The notes beneath the pieces are model-generated. The model was not told the DNA's origin. It did not search any database and saw nothing but the letters and a program-made list of their open reading frames with translations. Both the position numbers and the translations under genes were made by a program. From Pseudomonas paeninsulae (lineage in GTDB: Bacteria; Pseudomonadota; Gammaproteobacteria; Pseudomonadales; Pseudomonadaceae), in assembly GCF_035621475.1 (NCBI RefSeq), contig NZ_CP141799.1, forward strand, positions 1,724,501 through 1,788,500: DNA of 64,000 nt, read 5' to 3'. Of this stretch, positions 19,109-27,765 are shown in pieces; the first letter of the stretch is position 1, and every line of letters begins with the position of its first letter.

Positions 19109-19813
19109 ATGTACTTGTCTAGACAACCTGAGCCGTTGTACCGCGAACTGGCCGCCGTGCTGCGCGATGAAGTGCAGCGCCTGGCGCCCGGTGACTACCT
19201 GCCGGCCGAGGTGAAGCTGGCTGCGCGGTTTGCCGTCAATCGCCACACGTTGCGCCGCGCCGTGGATGAACTGGTGCTCGAAGGTCGCCTGCTGCGTCAG
19301 CAGGGCAAGGGCACTCGGGTGCTGGCCAGGCCGCTGATCTATCCGATGCAAGCGGGTAGCGCCTTCACCGCCTCGTTATCGGCCCTCGGGCATCAGGTCG
19401 AAGCGCAGCTGCTGGGGAGCCGCGTGCGCCCGGCCAGCCAGGACGATCTCGCTTACCTGCAACTTCCAGAGGCCACGCAACTGCTGGAGTTGACCACCCT
19501 GCGCCTGATCGAGGGGCAGCCGGTCAGTCTGATTCGACATGCCTTCAGCCTGGCCCATGCGCCGTTGTTGGCCGACTACCAGGGCGGCTCACTGCGCCAG
19601 TACCTGGAACAGCGCGATCTGCCTTTGACCCGCACCTTCAGCCTGATTGGCGCCCGTTTGCCCAGTCGCGAGGAAGCAACGCGGCTGTTGATGCCCAGGC
19701 ACGCACCCTTGCTCAGCGTCCTGACCCTTTCCCGCGATCTGGCTGGCCAGCCGGTGGAACTGTCGTTATCGACCAGCCGCGCCGACCGTTTCCAGTACCA
19801 GCCCGCCCTCTGA
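19109..19813 (+). CDS. phnF: Phosphonate metabolism regulator, GntR family
   Basis: A GntR/HutC-type repressor of about 234 residues: winged helix at residues 5-75 (LPAEVKLAARFAVNRHTLRRAVDELVLEG, here given only as a region) and a C-terminal ligand-binding UTRA domain. In E. coli phnF is inside the operon and its role is modest; here too it separates transport from C-P lyase genes. The start is uncertain: ATG 19109 lacks a good Shine-Dalgarno sequence, and a TTG at 19079 is the upstream alternative. Confidence 0.88.
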   Translation: MYLSRQPEPLYRELAAVLRDEVQRLAPGDYLPAEVKLAARFAVNRHTLRRAVDELVLEGRLLRQQGKGTRVLARPLIYPMQAGSAFTASLSALGHQVEAQLLGSRVRPASQDDLAYLQLPEATQLLELTTLRLIEGQPVSLIRHAFSLAHAPLLADYQGGSLRQYLEQRDLPLTRTFSLIGARLPSREEATRLLMPRHAPLLSVLTLSRDLAGQPVELSLSTSRADRFQYQPAL

Positions 19814-19826
19814 TGGAGACTTGTTG

Positions 19827-20288
19827 ATGAGCCGTAACCTGCTGCACAGCGACCCGCACATCGCTACACGTCAGCGCTGGATGGGCGTTCTCGCCCGCGC
19901 CGGCGCTGGCCTGGCGGCCTATGAGTCAGCGTTGAAGGCGGGCCAATACAGCCTGATTCGCGCGCCTGAAATCGGCATGACCCTGGTGCGGGGGCGCATG
20001 GGCGGCACCGGCAGCCCCTTCAACCTCGGCGAGATGAGCGTGACCCGCTGCGTGGTGCGCCTGGCCGATGGCCGCACTGGCTACAGCTACGTGGCCGGTC
20101 GCGACAAGCAGCATGCCGAGCTGGCAGCCCTGGCCGATGCGCACCTGCAGGGCGCGCAGCAGCAGGACTGGCTGAGCCGGATGATCGATCCCCTGGCCGC
20201 CGCTCACAGTGTCAAGCAGGCGACCAAGGCCGCGGAAACCGCAACCACCCAGGTGGAATTTTTCACCCTGGTCAGAGGAGAAGATTGA
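19827..20288 (+). CDS. phnG: C-P lyase core subunit PhnG
   Basis: A 153-residue PhnG. It is part of the PhnGHIJ core that, with PhnI, attaches a phosphonate to the 1' carbon of ribose from ATP. The family features RQRWMGVLARA and the TGYSYVAGRDKQHAELAALADA region are present. ATG 19827 lies six codons-worth of bases after TGGAGAC, and two codons downstream of a TTG in the same frame that is not needed. Confidence 0.93.
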   Translation: MSRNLLHSDPHIATRQRWMGVLARAGAGLAAYESALKAGQYSLIRAPEIGMTLVRGRMGGTGSPFNLGEMSVTRCVVRLADGRTGYSYVAGRDKQHAELAALADAHLQGAQQQDWLSRMIDPLAAAHSVKQATKAAETATTQVEFFTLVRGED

Positions 20289-20908
20289 TGAGCGCGGCAA
20301 ATAGCTCGCACTGGCTGCAACCTGCCTTCAACGATCCGGTGCTGGATGCCCAGGCCAGTTTCCGTGCCGCGCTCAAGGCGTTGGCCGAACCGGGTCTGGT
20401 GCAAGGCATGGACCGTGCCCTGGCTCTGGAGGGTCTACAGCCGGCCACTTATGCCCTGTGCCTGGCCTTTCTCGATGGCGATACGCCGTTGTGGCTGGCC
20501 CCGTGCTTCGATACGCCGGTGATTCGCGCCAACCTGTCGTTTCATTGTGGCTGCCCGATCGTCGCTGAGCGCGAGCTGGCACTGTTCGCCCTGCTTGATG
20601 AGCGCGAACTGGGCGACCTCTCGGCGTTCGATAACGGCAGCGAACGCTACCCGGATCAGTCCTGTACCTTGCTGATTCAACTGGATGCCTTGAGCGGAGG
20701 TCCGGCGCTGCGCTGGCGCGGACCCGGGATCAAGGACGTGCGCAGTGTCGATCTGCCACTGACCCCGGCGTTCTGGCGAGAGCGCAGCGCACGTAGCGCT
20801 TTTCCGCGGGGGCTGGATGCTTTCTTCGCCGCCAAGCGCCAGATCATTGGCCTGCCGCGCAGCACCCACATGTTTGAAGACTTCAAGAGTACAGAGGAGG
20901 CCGCCTGA
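20288..20908 (+). CDS. phnH: C-P lyase core subunit PhnH
   Basis: A 206-residue PhnH, a structural subunit of the PhnGHIJ complex whose fold is related to PLP enzymes but which lacks the cofactor. FNDPVLDAQASFRAALKALA is the family's N-terminal signature. It overlaps the phnG stop by one base (TGATG), with AGAGGAG upstream, so it is translationally coupled. Confidence 0.93.
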   Translation: MSAANSSHWLQPAFNDPVLDAQASFRAALKALAEPGLVQGMDRALALEGLQPATYALCLAFLDGDTPLWLAPCFDTPVIRANLSFHCGCPIVAERELALFALLDERELGDLSAFDNGSERYPDQSCTLLIQLDALSGGPALRWRGPGIKDVRSVDLPLTPAFWRERSARSAFPRGLDAFFAAKRQIIGLPRSTHMFEDFKSTEEAA

Positions 20909-21999
20909 TGTACGTAGCCGTCAAAGGTGGCGAGCGCGCCATCGACAATGCCCACCTGCTGCTGGCGAAAAAACGCCGTGGCGATACCGCCATTCCCGAG
21001 CTGAGCGTCGATCAGGTTCGTGAGCAGATGCCCCTGGCTGTGGCCCGGGTAATGAGTGAAGGCTCGTTGTATGACCCGCAACTGGCCGCGCTGGCGATCA
21101 AGCAGGCCGCCGGTGACCTGATGGAAGCCATCTTCCTGCTGCGCGCCTACCGCACCACGTTGCCACGCTTCGCCGCGAGTGCGCCGCTGGAAACCTCGCA
21201 GATGCAGCTAAGCCGCCGCATCTCGGCGACCTTCAAGGATCTGCCCGGCGGCCAGTTGCTCGGCCCGACCTTCGACTACAGTCATCGCCTGCTGGACTTT
21301 GCCCTCTTGGCCGAGGGCGAACATCCCGGCCCGCAGCTGGTCGCCAGCGCCGAACCGGCAGCCTGTCCGCAGGTGCTGGACTTTCTCGCCGAGGAAGGCC
21401 TGATGGCCCGCGAAGTGGACGATGGCGCCGCGGTAGCGGATATCACCCGCGAGCCCTTGGGCTTTCCCGCCAGTCGTGCTCAGCGCCTGCAGGCCCTGGC
21501 CCGTGGCGATGAAGGGTTTCTCCTGGCGCTGGGCTACTCGACCCAGCGCGGTTACGGGCGCAACCACCCGTTCGCCGGGGAAATTCGCATCGGTGAGGCC
21601 GAAGTCTGGCTGGAGCCGGAGGAGCTGGGTTTTGCTGTACCGCTCGGTGCTATCGAGGTGACCGAATGCGAGATGGTCAACCAGTTCGTCGGTGGCAAGG
21701 GCATCGATCCGCAATTCACCCGCGGCTATGGCCTGGCCTTCGGTTACGCCGAACGCAAGGCCATGGGCATGGCCCTGGTCGACCGCTCATTGCGCGCTGC
21801 CGAATACGCTGAGGAGATCGAGGGCCCGGCGCAGCAAGAGGAGTTCGTGCTGATGCACTGCGACAACGTCGAGGCCGGCGGTTTCGTCTCCCACCTGAAA
21901 TTGCCGCACTACGTAGACTTCCAGTCCGAGCTGGAGCTGATCCGCAAGCTGCGCCAGCCCAGTTGCGAGCAGCCAGCCGCCGAGGAGCAATGCGCATGA
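20908..21999 (+). CDS. phnI: C-P lyase core subunit PhnI
   Basis: A 363-residue PhnI (MYVAVKGGERAIDNAH start). PhnI is a nucleosidase-like catalytic subunit; in the complex it displaces adenine from ATP and couples the phosphonate to ribose triphosphate. It overlaps phnH by one base and phnJ by four. Confidence 0.95.
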   Translation: MYVAVKGGERAIDNAHLLLAKKRRGDTAIPELSVDQVREQMPLAVARVMSEGSLYDPQLAALAIKQAAGDLMEAIFLLRAYRTTLPRFAASAPLETSQMQLSRRISATFKDLPGGQLLGPTFDYSHRLLDFALLAEGEHPGPQLVASAEPAACPQVLDFLAEEGLMAREVDDGAAVADITREPLGFPASRAQRLQALARGDEGFLLALGYSTQRGYGRNHPFAGEIRIGEAEVWLEPEELGFAVPLGAIEVTECEMVNQFVGGKGIDPQFTRGYGLAFGYAERKAMGMALVDRSLRAAEYAEEIEGPAQQEEFVLMHCDNVEAGGFVSHLKLPHYVDFQSELELIRKLRQPSCEQPAAEEQCA

Positions 22000-22883
22000 A
22001 TGCCCAGGCTCAAACCAACTGCGCTACCGAGACTGGTTATAACTTTGCCTACCTCGATGAGCAGACCAAACGCATGATCCGCCGTGGCCTGCTCAAGGCC
22101 GTGGCTGTTCCTGGTTATCAGGTGCCTTTCGCCGGCCGCGAAATGCCCTTGCCCTACGGCTGGGGCACCGGTGGCATGCAGTTGACCGCGGCGATTCTCG
22201 GCGCCGATGACGTTCTCAAGGTGATCGATCAGGGCGCGGACGACACCACCAATGCGGTGTCGATACGGCGTTTCTTCGCCCGTACAACCGGGGTCGAAAC
22301 CACTACCCGCACCCCCGAGGCGACGGTGATCCAGACTCGTCACCGGATTCCGGAAACGCCGCTGACGGGTGACCAGATCGTGGTTTATCAGGTGCCGATT
22401 CCCGAGCCGCTGCGTTTTATCGAACCCTCGGAAACCGAGACCCGCACCATGCACGCGCTGGAGGATTACGGGGTGATGCACGTCAAGCTGTACGAGGACA
22501 TCGCGACCTTCGGCCATATCGCCACCAGCTATGCCTACCCGGTAACGGTGGACGAGCGCTATGTGATGGATCCCTCGCCGATCCCCAAATTCGACAATCC
22601 CAAGTTGCATATGAGCCCGGCGCTGATGCTGTTCGGCGCGGGCCGCGAGAAGCGTCTGTATGCCGTGCCGCCCTACACCCGGGTGGTCAGCCTGGACTTC
22701 GAAGATCACCCCTTCGCGATTCAAAGCTGGGACGACTGCTGTGCGTTCTGTGGCAGCCGCGAGTCCTACCTCGACGAGCTGATCGTCGACGACGCGGGCA
22801 GCAAGCGCTTCGTCTGCTCCGATACGGATTACTGCATGCAACGCCGTGATGCCATTGAGATGACCGAGGAGGCCGCGCAATGA
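21996..22883 (+). CDS. phnJ: Radical SAM C-P lyase PhnJ
   Basis: A 295-residue PhnJ, the radical S-adenosylmethionine enzyme that cuts the carbon-phosphorus bond. The cysteines Cys249, Cys252, Cys274 and Cys280 have exactly the spacing (3, 22, 6) of the cluster and catalytic cysteines of E. coli PhnJ (241, 244, 266, 272). The start ATG 21996 overlaps the phnI stop (ATGA) and has GAGGAG upstream; an ATG at 21990 is a close alternative. Confidence 0.96.
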   Translation: MNAQAQTNCATETGYNFAYLDEQTKRMIRRGLLKAVAVPGYQVPFAGREMPLPYGWGTGGMQLTAAILGADDVLKVIDQGADDTTNAVSIRRFFARTTGVETTTRTPEATVIQTRHRIPETPLTGDQIVVYQVPIPEPLRFIEPSETETRTMHALEDYGVMHVKLYEDIATFGHIATSYAYPVTVDERYVMDPSPIPKFDNPKLHMSPALMLFGAGREKRLYAVPPYTRVVSLDFEDHPFAIQSWDDCCAFCGSRESYLDELIVDDAGSKRFVCSDTDYCMQRRDAIEMTEEAAQ

Positions 22884-23689
22884 GTGCTGCCGAGAAATTA
22901 CAGCCGTACAGCGAGACGGCTCAGCCGCTGTTCAGTGTGCGCGACCTGACTCTCTTGTACGGCCCGGAGAAAGGTTGCCAAGGTGTGTCCTTCGACCTCT
23001 ATCCCGGTGAAGTGTTGGGCATTGTTGGTGAGTCGGGCTCGGGTAAATCGACCCTGCTCAGCCTGTTGTCCGGGCGCTGCCCGCCGGATCGCGGCAGCGT
23101 CAGCTACCGCAATAGCGATGGCAGCCTGGTTGATCTGTACAGCGCCAGCGAGGCGCAGCGCCGCACGCTGTTGCGTACCGAGTGGGGCTTTGTCGAACAG
23201 AACCCGCGTGACGGCCTGCGCATGGCGGTATCGGCTGGCGCCAATATCGGTGAGCGGCTGATGGCCCAGGGCGTGCGCCATTACGGCGAACTGCGCGCCG
23301 CCGGTATCGACTGGCTGAGCCAGGTGGAAATCGACCCGCTGCGGATCGACGACTTGCCACGGACCTTCTCCGGCGGCATGCAGCAGCGCTTGCAGATCGC
23401 CCGCAACCTGGTTTCCAGCCCGCGCCTGGTGTTTATGGATGAGCCGACAGGAGGGTTGGACGTGTCGGTGCAGGCGCGCCTGCTCGACCTGTTGCGCGGC
23501 CTGGTACGCGAGTTGGACCTGGCGGTGGTGATCGTCACCCACGACCTGGCGGTGGCGCGCTTGCTCGCCGACCGACTGATGGTGATGCGCCGCTCCCATG
23601 TGGTTGAAGCCGGGCTGACCGATCAGATTCTTGATGATCCGCAGCATCCCTATTCGCAGCTGCTGGTGTCGTCGGTCTTGCAGCCCTGA
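22880..23689 (+). CDS. phnK: C-P lyase ABC-type ATPase PhnK
   Basis: A 269-residue ABC ATPase without a membrane partner. It has Walker A GESGSGKST, signature FSGGMQQRLQIARNL and Walker B LVFMDEPTGGLD. PhnK docks on PhnJ in the C-P lyase core and is thought to drive its opening with ATP. The ATG overlaps the phnJ stop by four bases. It resembles peptide transporter ATPases, but its place in the operon is clear. Confidence 0.94.
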   Translation: MSAAEKLQPYSETAQPLFSVRDLTLLYGPEKGCQGVSFDLYPGEVLGIVGESGSGKSTLLSLLSGRCPPDRGSVSYRNSDGSLVDLYSASEAQRRTLLRTEWGFVEQNPRDGLRMAVSAGANIGERLMAQGVRHYGELRAAGIDWLSQVEIDPLRIDDLPRTFSGGMQQRLQIARNLVSSPRLVFMDEPTGGLDVSVQARLLDLLRGLVRELDLAVVIVTHDLAVARLLADRLMVMRRSHVVEAGLTDQILDDPQHPYSQLLVSSVLQP

Positions 23690-23696
23690 AGTGGTT

Positions 23697-23792
23697 CGTA
23701 GCCTGGATGAAATCCGGGCTACGGGTCTAATTTCGTTATGTGGGAGGTGGCTTAGCCGCGACCAGCGTTATCGCGGCTAAAGCCTCTCCCAC
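23697..23792. repeat. Two palindromic repeats between phnK and phnL
   Basis: The 118-bp gap holds a 12-bp-arm palindrome (23697-23708 / 23712-23723, core gtagcc..ggat) and directly after it a larger imperfect palindrome with 22-base arms (23740-23761 / 23771-23792, ends gtgggag / ctcccac, core agccgcga / tcgcggct). Both are dispersed-repeat types. They split an otherwise overlapping operon. Confidence 0.75.
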
Positions 23793-23807
23793 GGCACCGA
23801 GGTTTGT

Positions 23808-24527
23808 ATGAATACGCTTATCGAGGTCTCCGACCTCAGCAAGACCTTCACCCTGCACCAGCAACATGGGGTGGTCCTGAATGTATTGAACGGCCTGAGC
23901 TTCAGCGTGCGCGCCGGCGAGTGCCTGGTGCTGCACGGGCAATCCGGCGCCGGCAAATCGACCCTGCTGCGCACCCTGTACGGTAACTACCTGGCAGCAG
24001 GCGGCAGCATCCGCATGCTGCACGACGGTGCTTGGGTTGATTTGGTCGGCGCCGAGCCGCGCCAGGTGCTGGAGGTACGCCGGCAGACCCTGGGCTATGT
24101 CAGCCAATTTTTGCGGGTGATCCCGCGCGTGGCGACCCTGGACGTGGTGATGGAACCGGCCCTGGCCCGTGGCTGGAGCCGCGTGGATGCCGAGGCGCGG
24201 GCCAAGCAACTGCTGGGCCGCCTGAATATCCCGCAAGCCTTGTGGCAGTTGGCCCCTGGCACCTTCTCTGGTGGTGAGCAGCAGCGGGTGAATATCGCCC
24301 GCGGCTTCATGGTCAGCTGGCCATTGATGCTGCTGGATGAGCCGACTGCGTCGCTGGACGAGGCCAATCGTCAGGTGGTACTGGAACTGGTCAATGAAGC
24401 CAAGGCCGCCGGTTCGGCGCTGATCGGTATTTTCCATGACCGCGCCGCCCGCGAGGCGGTGGCGGATCGTATTCTCGACATGACCCCGGATGCCGCGCTC
24501 AGGCAGGAGTGTGTGTATGCCGGCTGA
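23808..24527 (+). CDS. phnL: C-P lyase ABC-type ATPase PhnL
   Basis: A 239-residue ABC ATPase with Walker [10 protein letters not shown], signature [14 protein letters not shown] and Walker [13 protein letters not shown]. PhnL pairs with PhnK on the C-P lyase complex and is needed for phosphonate use. It follows a pair of palindromes rather than overlapping phnK, and overlaps phnM by 11 bases. Confidence 0.94.
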   Translation: MNTLIEVSDLSKTFTLHQQHGVVLNVLNGLSFSVRAGECLVLHGQSGAGKSTLLRTLYGNYLAAGGSIRMLHDGAWVDLVGAEPRQVLEVRRQTLGYVSQFLRVIPRVATLDVVMEPALARGWSRVDAEARAKQLLGRLNIPQALWQLAPGTFSGGEQQRVNIARGFMVSWPLMLLDEPTASLDEANRQVVLELVNEAKAAGSALIGIFHDRAAREAVADRILDMTPDAALRQECVYAG

Positions 24528-25662
24528 ACAGATTTTGACCAATGCGCGGGTGGTGACGGCCGAGCAGGCGTTTGTTGGCACCCTGGTACTACGTGACGGT
24601 TTGATTGCGCAGGTGGACGAGGGGGTCAGTGGTTTGCCCCAAGCGCTCGATCTCGGCGGCGATTACCTGCTGCCGGGATTGGTCGAGTTGCACACCGACA
24701 ACCTGGAGAAATACATGAGCCCGCGGCCGGGAGTGGACTGGCCGTCGACTTCGGCGGTGCTGACCCATGATGCGCAGATCGTCTCGGCCGGCATCACTAC
24801 GGTGTTCGATGCCCTGGCCATTGGCGACATCAACCCGCGTGGCAAGCGAATGCAGCAGTTGCCCGCCATGCTTGCAGCCATTGCCCAGGCCTCGGCGGCC
24901 GGCCACATGCGCGCCGACCACCTGTTGCACCTGCGCTGCGAGTTGTGCCACCCGGATAGCCTGGCGGTTTTCCGCGATCTGGTAGAGCACCCGCTGGTAC
25001 AACTGGTGTCGGTGATGGATCACTCGCCGGGCCAGCGTCAGTTCGCCAAGGAAGATAAGTACCGCGAGTACTACATGGGCAAGTACCACTTGAGCAGCGC
25101 CGAGATGGACGCCTTTATCAAGGAACAGGTGGCCAACTCCATCGAGTTCAGCGACTTTCATCGCCGCGCCATCGTCGAGGATTGCCATGCCCGTGGCCTG
25201 TCAGTGGCCAGCCACGATGATGCGACCCTGGCCCATGTGCAGGAGTCGGCCGGCTTTGGCATGTCCATCGCCGAGTTCCCCACCACCCTGGAAGCCGCCA
25301 AGGCCAGCCACGAGCTGGGGCTCAAGGTGTTGATGGGCGCGCCGAATATCGTCCGTGGCGGTTCGCACTCGGGCAATATTGCCGCGGCCGAACTGGCCCG
25401 TCATGAGGTGCTGGATATCCTCTCTAGTGACTATTATCCGGCCAGCCTGCTTCAGGCAGCTTTTATGCTGGCCGAACAGGACAACGGGTATGATTTGCCG
25501 CGGGCGATTGCCACGGTCAGCCGTTCGCCCGCGCAAGCGGCGGGGCTGCATGACCGTGGCGAAATTCGCGTCGGGTTGCGTGCGGACTTGATCCACGCCC
25601 AGGTACATGACGGCCAGGCGGTGATCCAGCAGGTCTGGCGACAAGCGAACAGGGTGTTTTGA
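24517..25662 (+). CDS. phnM: Alkylphosphonate triphosphate diphosphohydrolase PhnM
   Basis: A 381-residue amidohydrolase-superfamily enzyme that removes diphosphate from ribose-1-phosphonate-5-triphosphate before PhnJ acts. The metal-binding and family segment [19 protein letters not shown] is near residue 55, with further ligands in [11 protein letters not shown] and [12 protein letters not shown] 24517 follows CAGGAG by eight bases and overlaps phnL. Confidence 0.94.
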   Translation: MPAEQILTNARVVTAEQAFVGTLVLRDGLIAQVDEGVSGLPQALDLGGDYLLPGLVELHTDNLEKYMSPRPGVDWPSTSAVLTHDAQIVSAGITTVFDALAIGDINPRGKRMQQLPAMLAAIAQASAAGHMRADHLLHLRCELCHPDSLAVFRDLVEHPLVQLVSVMDHSPGQRQFAKEDKYREYYMGKYHLSSAEMDAFIKEQVANSIEFSDFHRRAIVEDCHARGLSVASHDDATLAHVQESAGFGMSIAEFPTTLEAAKASHELGLKVLMGAPNIVRGGSHSGNIAAAELARHEVLDILSSDYYPASLLQAAFMLAEQDNGYDLPRAIATVSRSPAQAAGLHDRGEIRVGLRADLIHAQVHDGQAVIQQVWRQANRVF

Positions 25663-26228
25663 TGAGCGGCAGGTTGATCTATTTGATGGGGCCCTCGGGC
25701 TCGGGCAAGGACAGCCTGTTGAATGCGGCGCGTGAGCGTCTGGCCGAGCGCGGCTGCCAGATTGCCCGTCGGATCATCACCCGTTCGGCAGAGGCGGTGG
25801 GGGAGGACGCGATTGGCGTCACTCCTGCCGAGTTTGATCAATTGGAGGCCAAGGGCGCTTTTGCCTTGAGTTGGCGTGCCAATGGCTTGGCCTATGGCAT
25901 TTCACGGCAGATTGATGAGTGGCTGAAGGCAGGGCAGGACGTGCTGGTCAATGGTTCACGCGGTTATCTGCTGCAAGCACGGCGGCGTTTTCCCGAGCTG
26001 ATGGGGGTGTTGCTGACAGTGGATCATGCGGTCCTGAGCAGGCGTTTGCACGCACGAGGACGTGAAACCTCAGCGCAAATTGAACAGCGCCTGGCCCGCA
26101 ATGGCCAGTTCGACAGCAGTGCTGCGGCTGCCGCTGAAGGGCTACACCTGCTGGATAACTCCAGCGATCTCGAACACTCGGTGGGCAAGTTGCTGGCGCT
26201 GGTCGGAGCCAGCGGCATATGTTCCTGA
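25662..26228 (+). CDS. phnN: Ribose 1,5-bisphosphate phosphokinase PhnN
   Basis: A 188-residue P-loop kinase (GPSGSGKDS at residues 11-19) of the guanylate-kinase-like PhnN family. It phosphorylates ribose 1,5-bisphosphate, the end product of the C-P lyase path, to PRPP so the ribose can re-enter metabolism. It is coupled to phnM by a one-base overlap and to phnP by ten bases. Confidence 0.93.
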   Translation: MSGRLIYLMGPSGSGKDSLLNAARERLAERGCQIARRIITRSAEAVGEDAIGVTPAEFDQLEAKGAFALSWRANGLAYGISRQIDEWLKAGQDVLVNGSRGYLLQARRRFPELMGVLLTVDHAVLSRRLHARGRETSAQIEQRLARNGQFDSSAAAAAEGLHLLDNSSDLEHSVGKLLALVGASGICS

Positions 26229-26968
26229 CTCTGCTGGGCACCGGCGATGTCCGTCAGGTACCGGTGTACAACTGTGCGTGTGCGGCCTGCGACAGCGCAC
26301 GGCTCGACCGGTCACGACGGCGTGGCCCCTGCTGCGCCCTGATCGAATGCGGCTCTCAGCGCTGGTTGATCGACTCCGGTCTGACTGATCTGAGCGAACG
26401 CTTTGCGCCCCATAGCCTGAGCGGCATCTTGCAGACCCATTATCACGCCGATCACGCCCAGGGCTTGCTGCAGCTGCGTTGGGGCCAAGGCTTGAGCATT
26501 CCGGTGCATGGACCGGATGATCCAGAGGGCCTGGCGGACCTGTACAAGCACCCTGGTATTCTTGATTTCAGCCAGCCCTTTGCCGCTTTCGAGCGGCGTC
26601 AGTGGGGCGCCCTAGCGGTCACCGCGTTGCCGCTCAATCACTCCAAACCGACCTTCGGCTATTTGTTGGAAGCCGAAGGCCGGCGCATCGCCTACCTGAC
26701 CGATACCCTCGGCGTGCCGGAAGACAGTTGCCAGGTCTTGCTGCAATCGTCGCTGGATCTGCTGGTGCTGGATTGCTCAAGTGCGCCGCAGCCGCAGGCG
26801 CCGCGCAACCACAACGACCTGACACGGGCGCTGGAGGTGATCGAGCGGCTACAGCCGGGCGAGACGGTGCTGACCCATATCGGTCACAGCTTCGACGCTT
26901 GGCTGCTGGACAACCCCGATGCATTGCCGGCGGGCGTCAGCCTGGCCCATGACGGTCGGCTGCTGTGA
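26219..26968 (+). CDS. phnP: Phosphoribosyl 1,2-cyclic phosphate phosphodiesterase PhnP
   Basis: A 249-residue metallo-beta-lactamase-fold enzyme. It has the metal motif THYHADHAQG and the N-terminal structural zinc cysteines in NCACAACDSAR, both features of PhnP. It opens the cyclic ribose phosphate made by PhnJ to ribose 1,5-bisphosphate, the substrate of PhnN. It is the last phn gene; phnO (aminoalkylphosphonate acetyltransferase) is absent. No clear intrinsic terminator follows. Confidence 0.94.
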   Translation: MFLTLLGTGDVRQVPVYNCACAACDSARLDRSRRRGPCCALIECGSQRWLIDSGLTDLSERFAPHSLSGILQTHYHADHAQGLLQLRWGQGLSIPVHGPDDPEGLADLYKHPGILDFSQPFAAFERRQWGALAVTALPLNHSKPTFGYLLEAEGRRIAYLTDTLGVPEDSCQVLLQSSLDLLVLDCSSAPQPQAPRNHNDLTRALEVIERLQPGETVLTHIGHSFDAWLLDNPDALPAGVSLAHDGRLL

Positions 26969-27096
26969 TTTAGGCCTGCACCGAAAGTGCCGGAGGAACT
27001 GCTTCTCGGCGCCTTTTCCGGCCGTTGGCGTTGCCCGTGATCCTCGGAACGAAAACCCGCTGGGCCTGATGCCATCCCTGCTCTGCAGGGCGCGGC

Positions 27097-27564
27097 TCAA
27101 TCCAGGGGCAATTCGGTGGTGCGCTTGACCTCGCTCATGGCGATGTTCGAATGCGCTTCTTGCACGTGCGGGCGTTGCAGCAGGTGGTCGCGCAGGAAGC
27201 GCTCGTAGCTGGCGATGTCCTTGGCCACTACCTTGAGCAGGTAGTCCGAGCCGCCGGCCATGGTGTAGCACTCCAGCACCTCGGCGTAGCCGACCACCGC
27301 CTGTTCGAATTCCTCGAGGTTCTTGCGGCCGTGAGCCGACAGCTTGATGTCGACGAATACGGTCATGCCCAGGCCCAACAACTTGGGATTGAGCAGGGCA
27401 ACCTTGCGCTCGATCAGGCCTTCTTCCTGCATGCGGTGAATCCGCCGCCAGCAGGGCGATTGTGACAGTTCGACCTTCTCGGCAATCTCGGCGGCGGAGA
27501 GGTCGGCGTTGTGCTGCAGCAGGCGGAGAATCTTGCGATCGATAGGGCCGAGCTTTTCTTGCAT
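27097..27564 (-). CDS. Lrp/AsnC-family transcriptional regulator
   Basis: A 155-residue Lrp-type regulator: N-terminal helix-turn-helix (DLSAAEIAEKVELSQSPCWR, about residues 20-40) and a C-terminal RAM ligand-binding domain (ECYTMAGGSDYLLKVVAKD). Such proteins form octamers and sense amino acids. It is divergent from the oxidoreductase gene at 27766 with 201 bp between start codons, so it most likely controls the oxidoreductase, dehydrogenase and transporter genes according to amino-acid supply. The effector is unknown. Confidence 0.88.
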   Translation of the reverse strand: MQEKLGPIDRKILRLLQHNADLSAAEIAEKVELSQSPCWRRIHRMQEEGLIERKVALLNPKLLGLGMTVFVDIKLSAHGRKNLEEFEQAVVGYAEVLECYTMAGGSDYLLKVVAKDIASYERFLRDHLLQRPHVQEAHSNIAMSEVKRTTELPLD

Positions 27565-27765
27565 GATTTATCCCGATTTTTTGTAATTGTTGCAATCGTC
27601 ATGCGCAGTATTGGCTTTTCTTCCCATAATTAGAAAGAAAATCTCCGTACCGCTCAGTCATATTCTTAGCCAGTCGTTTAGCCCGGTGATCCCGGACGAA
27701 ACAGAACCCGGTTGGCATTCACCGTTGCCAGCCTAGCTCTCCATAAAAATAAAAGGAGCGTGCGC

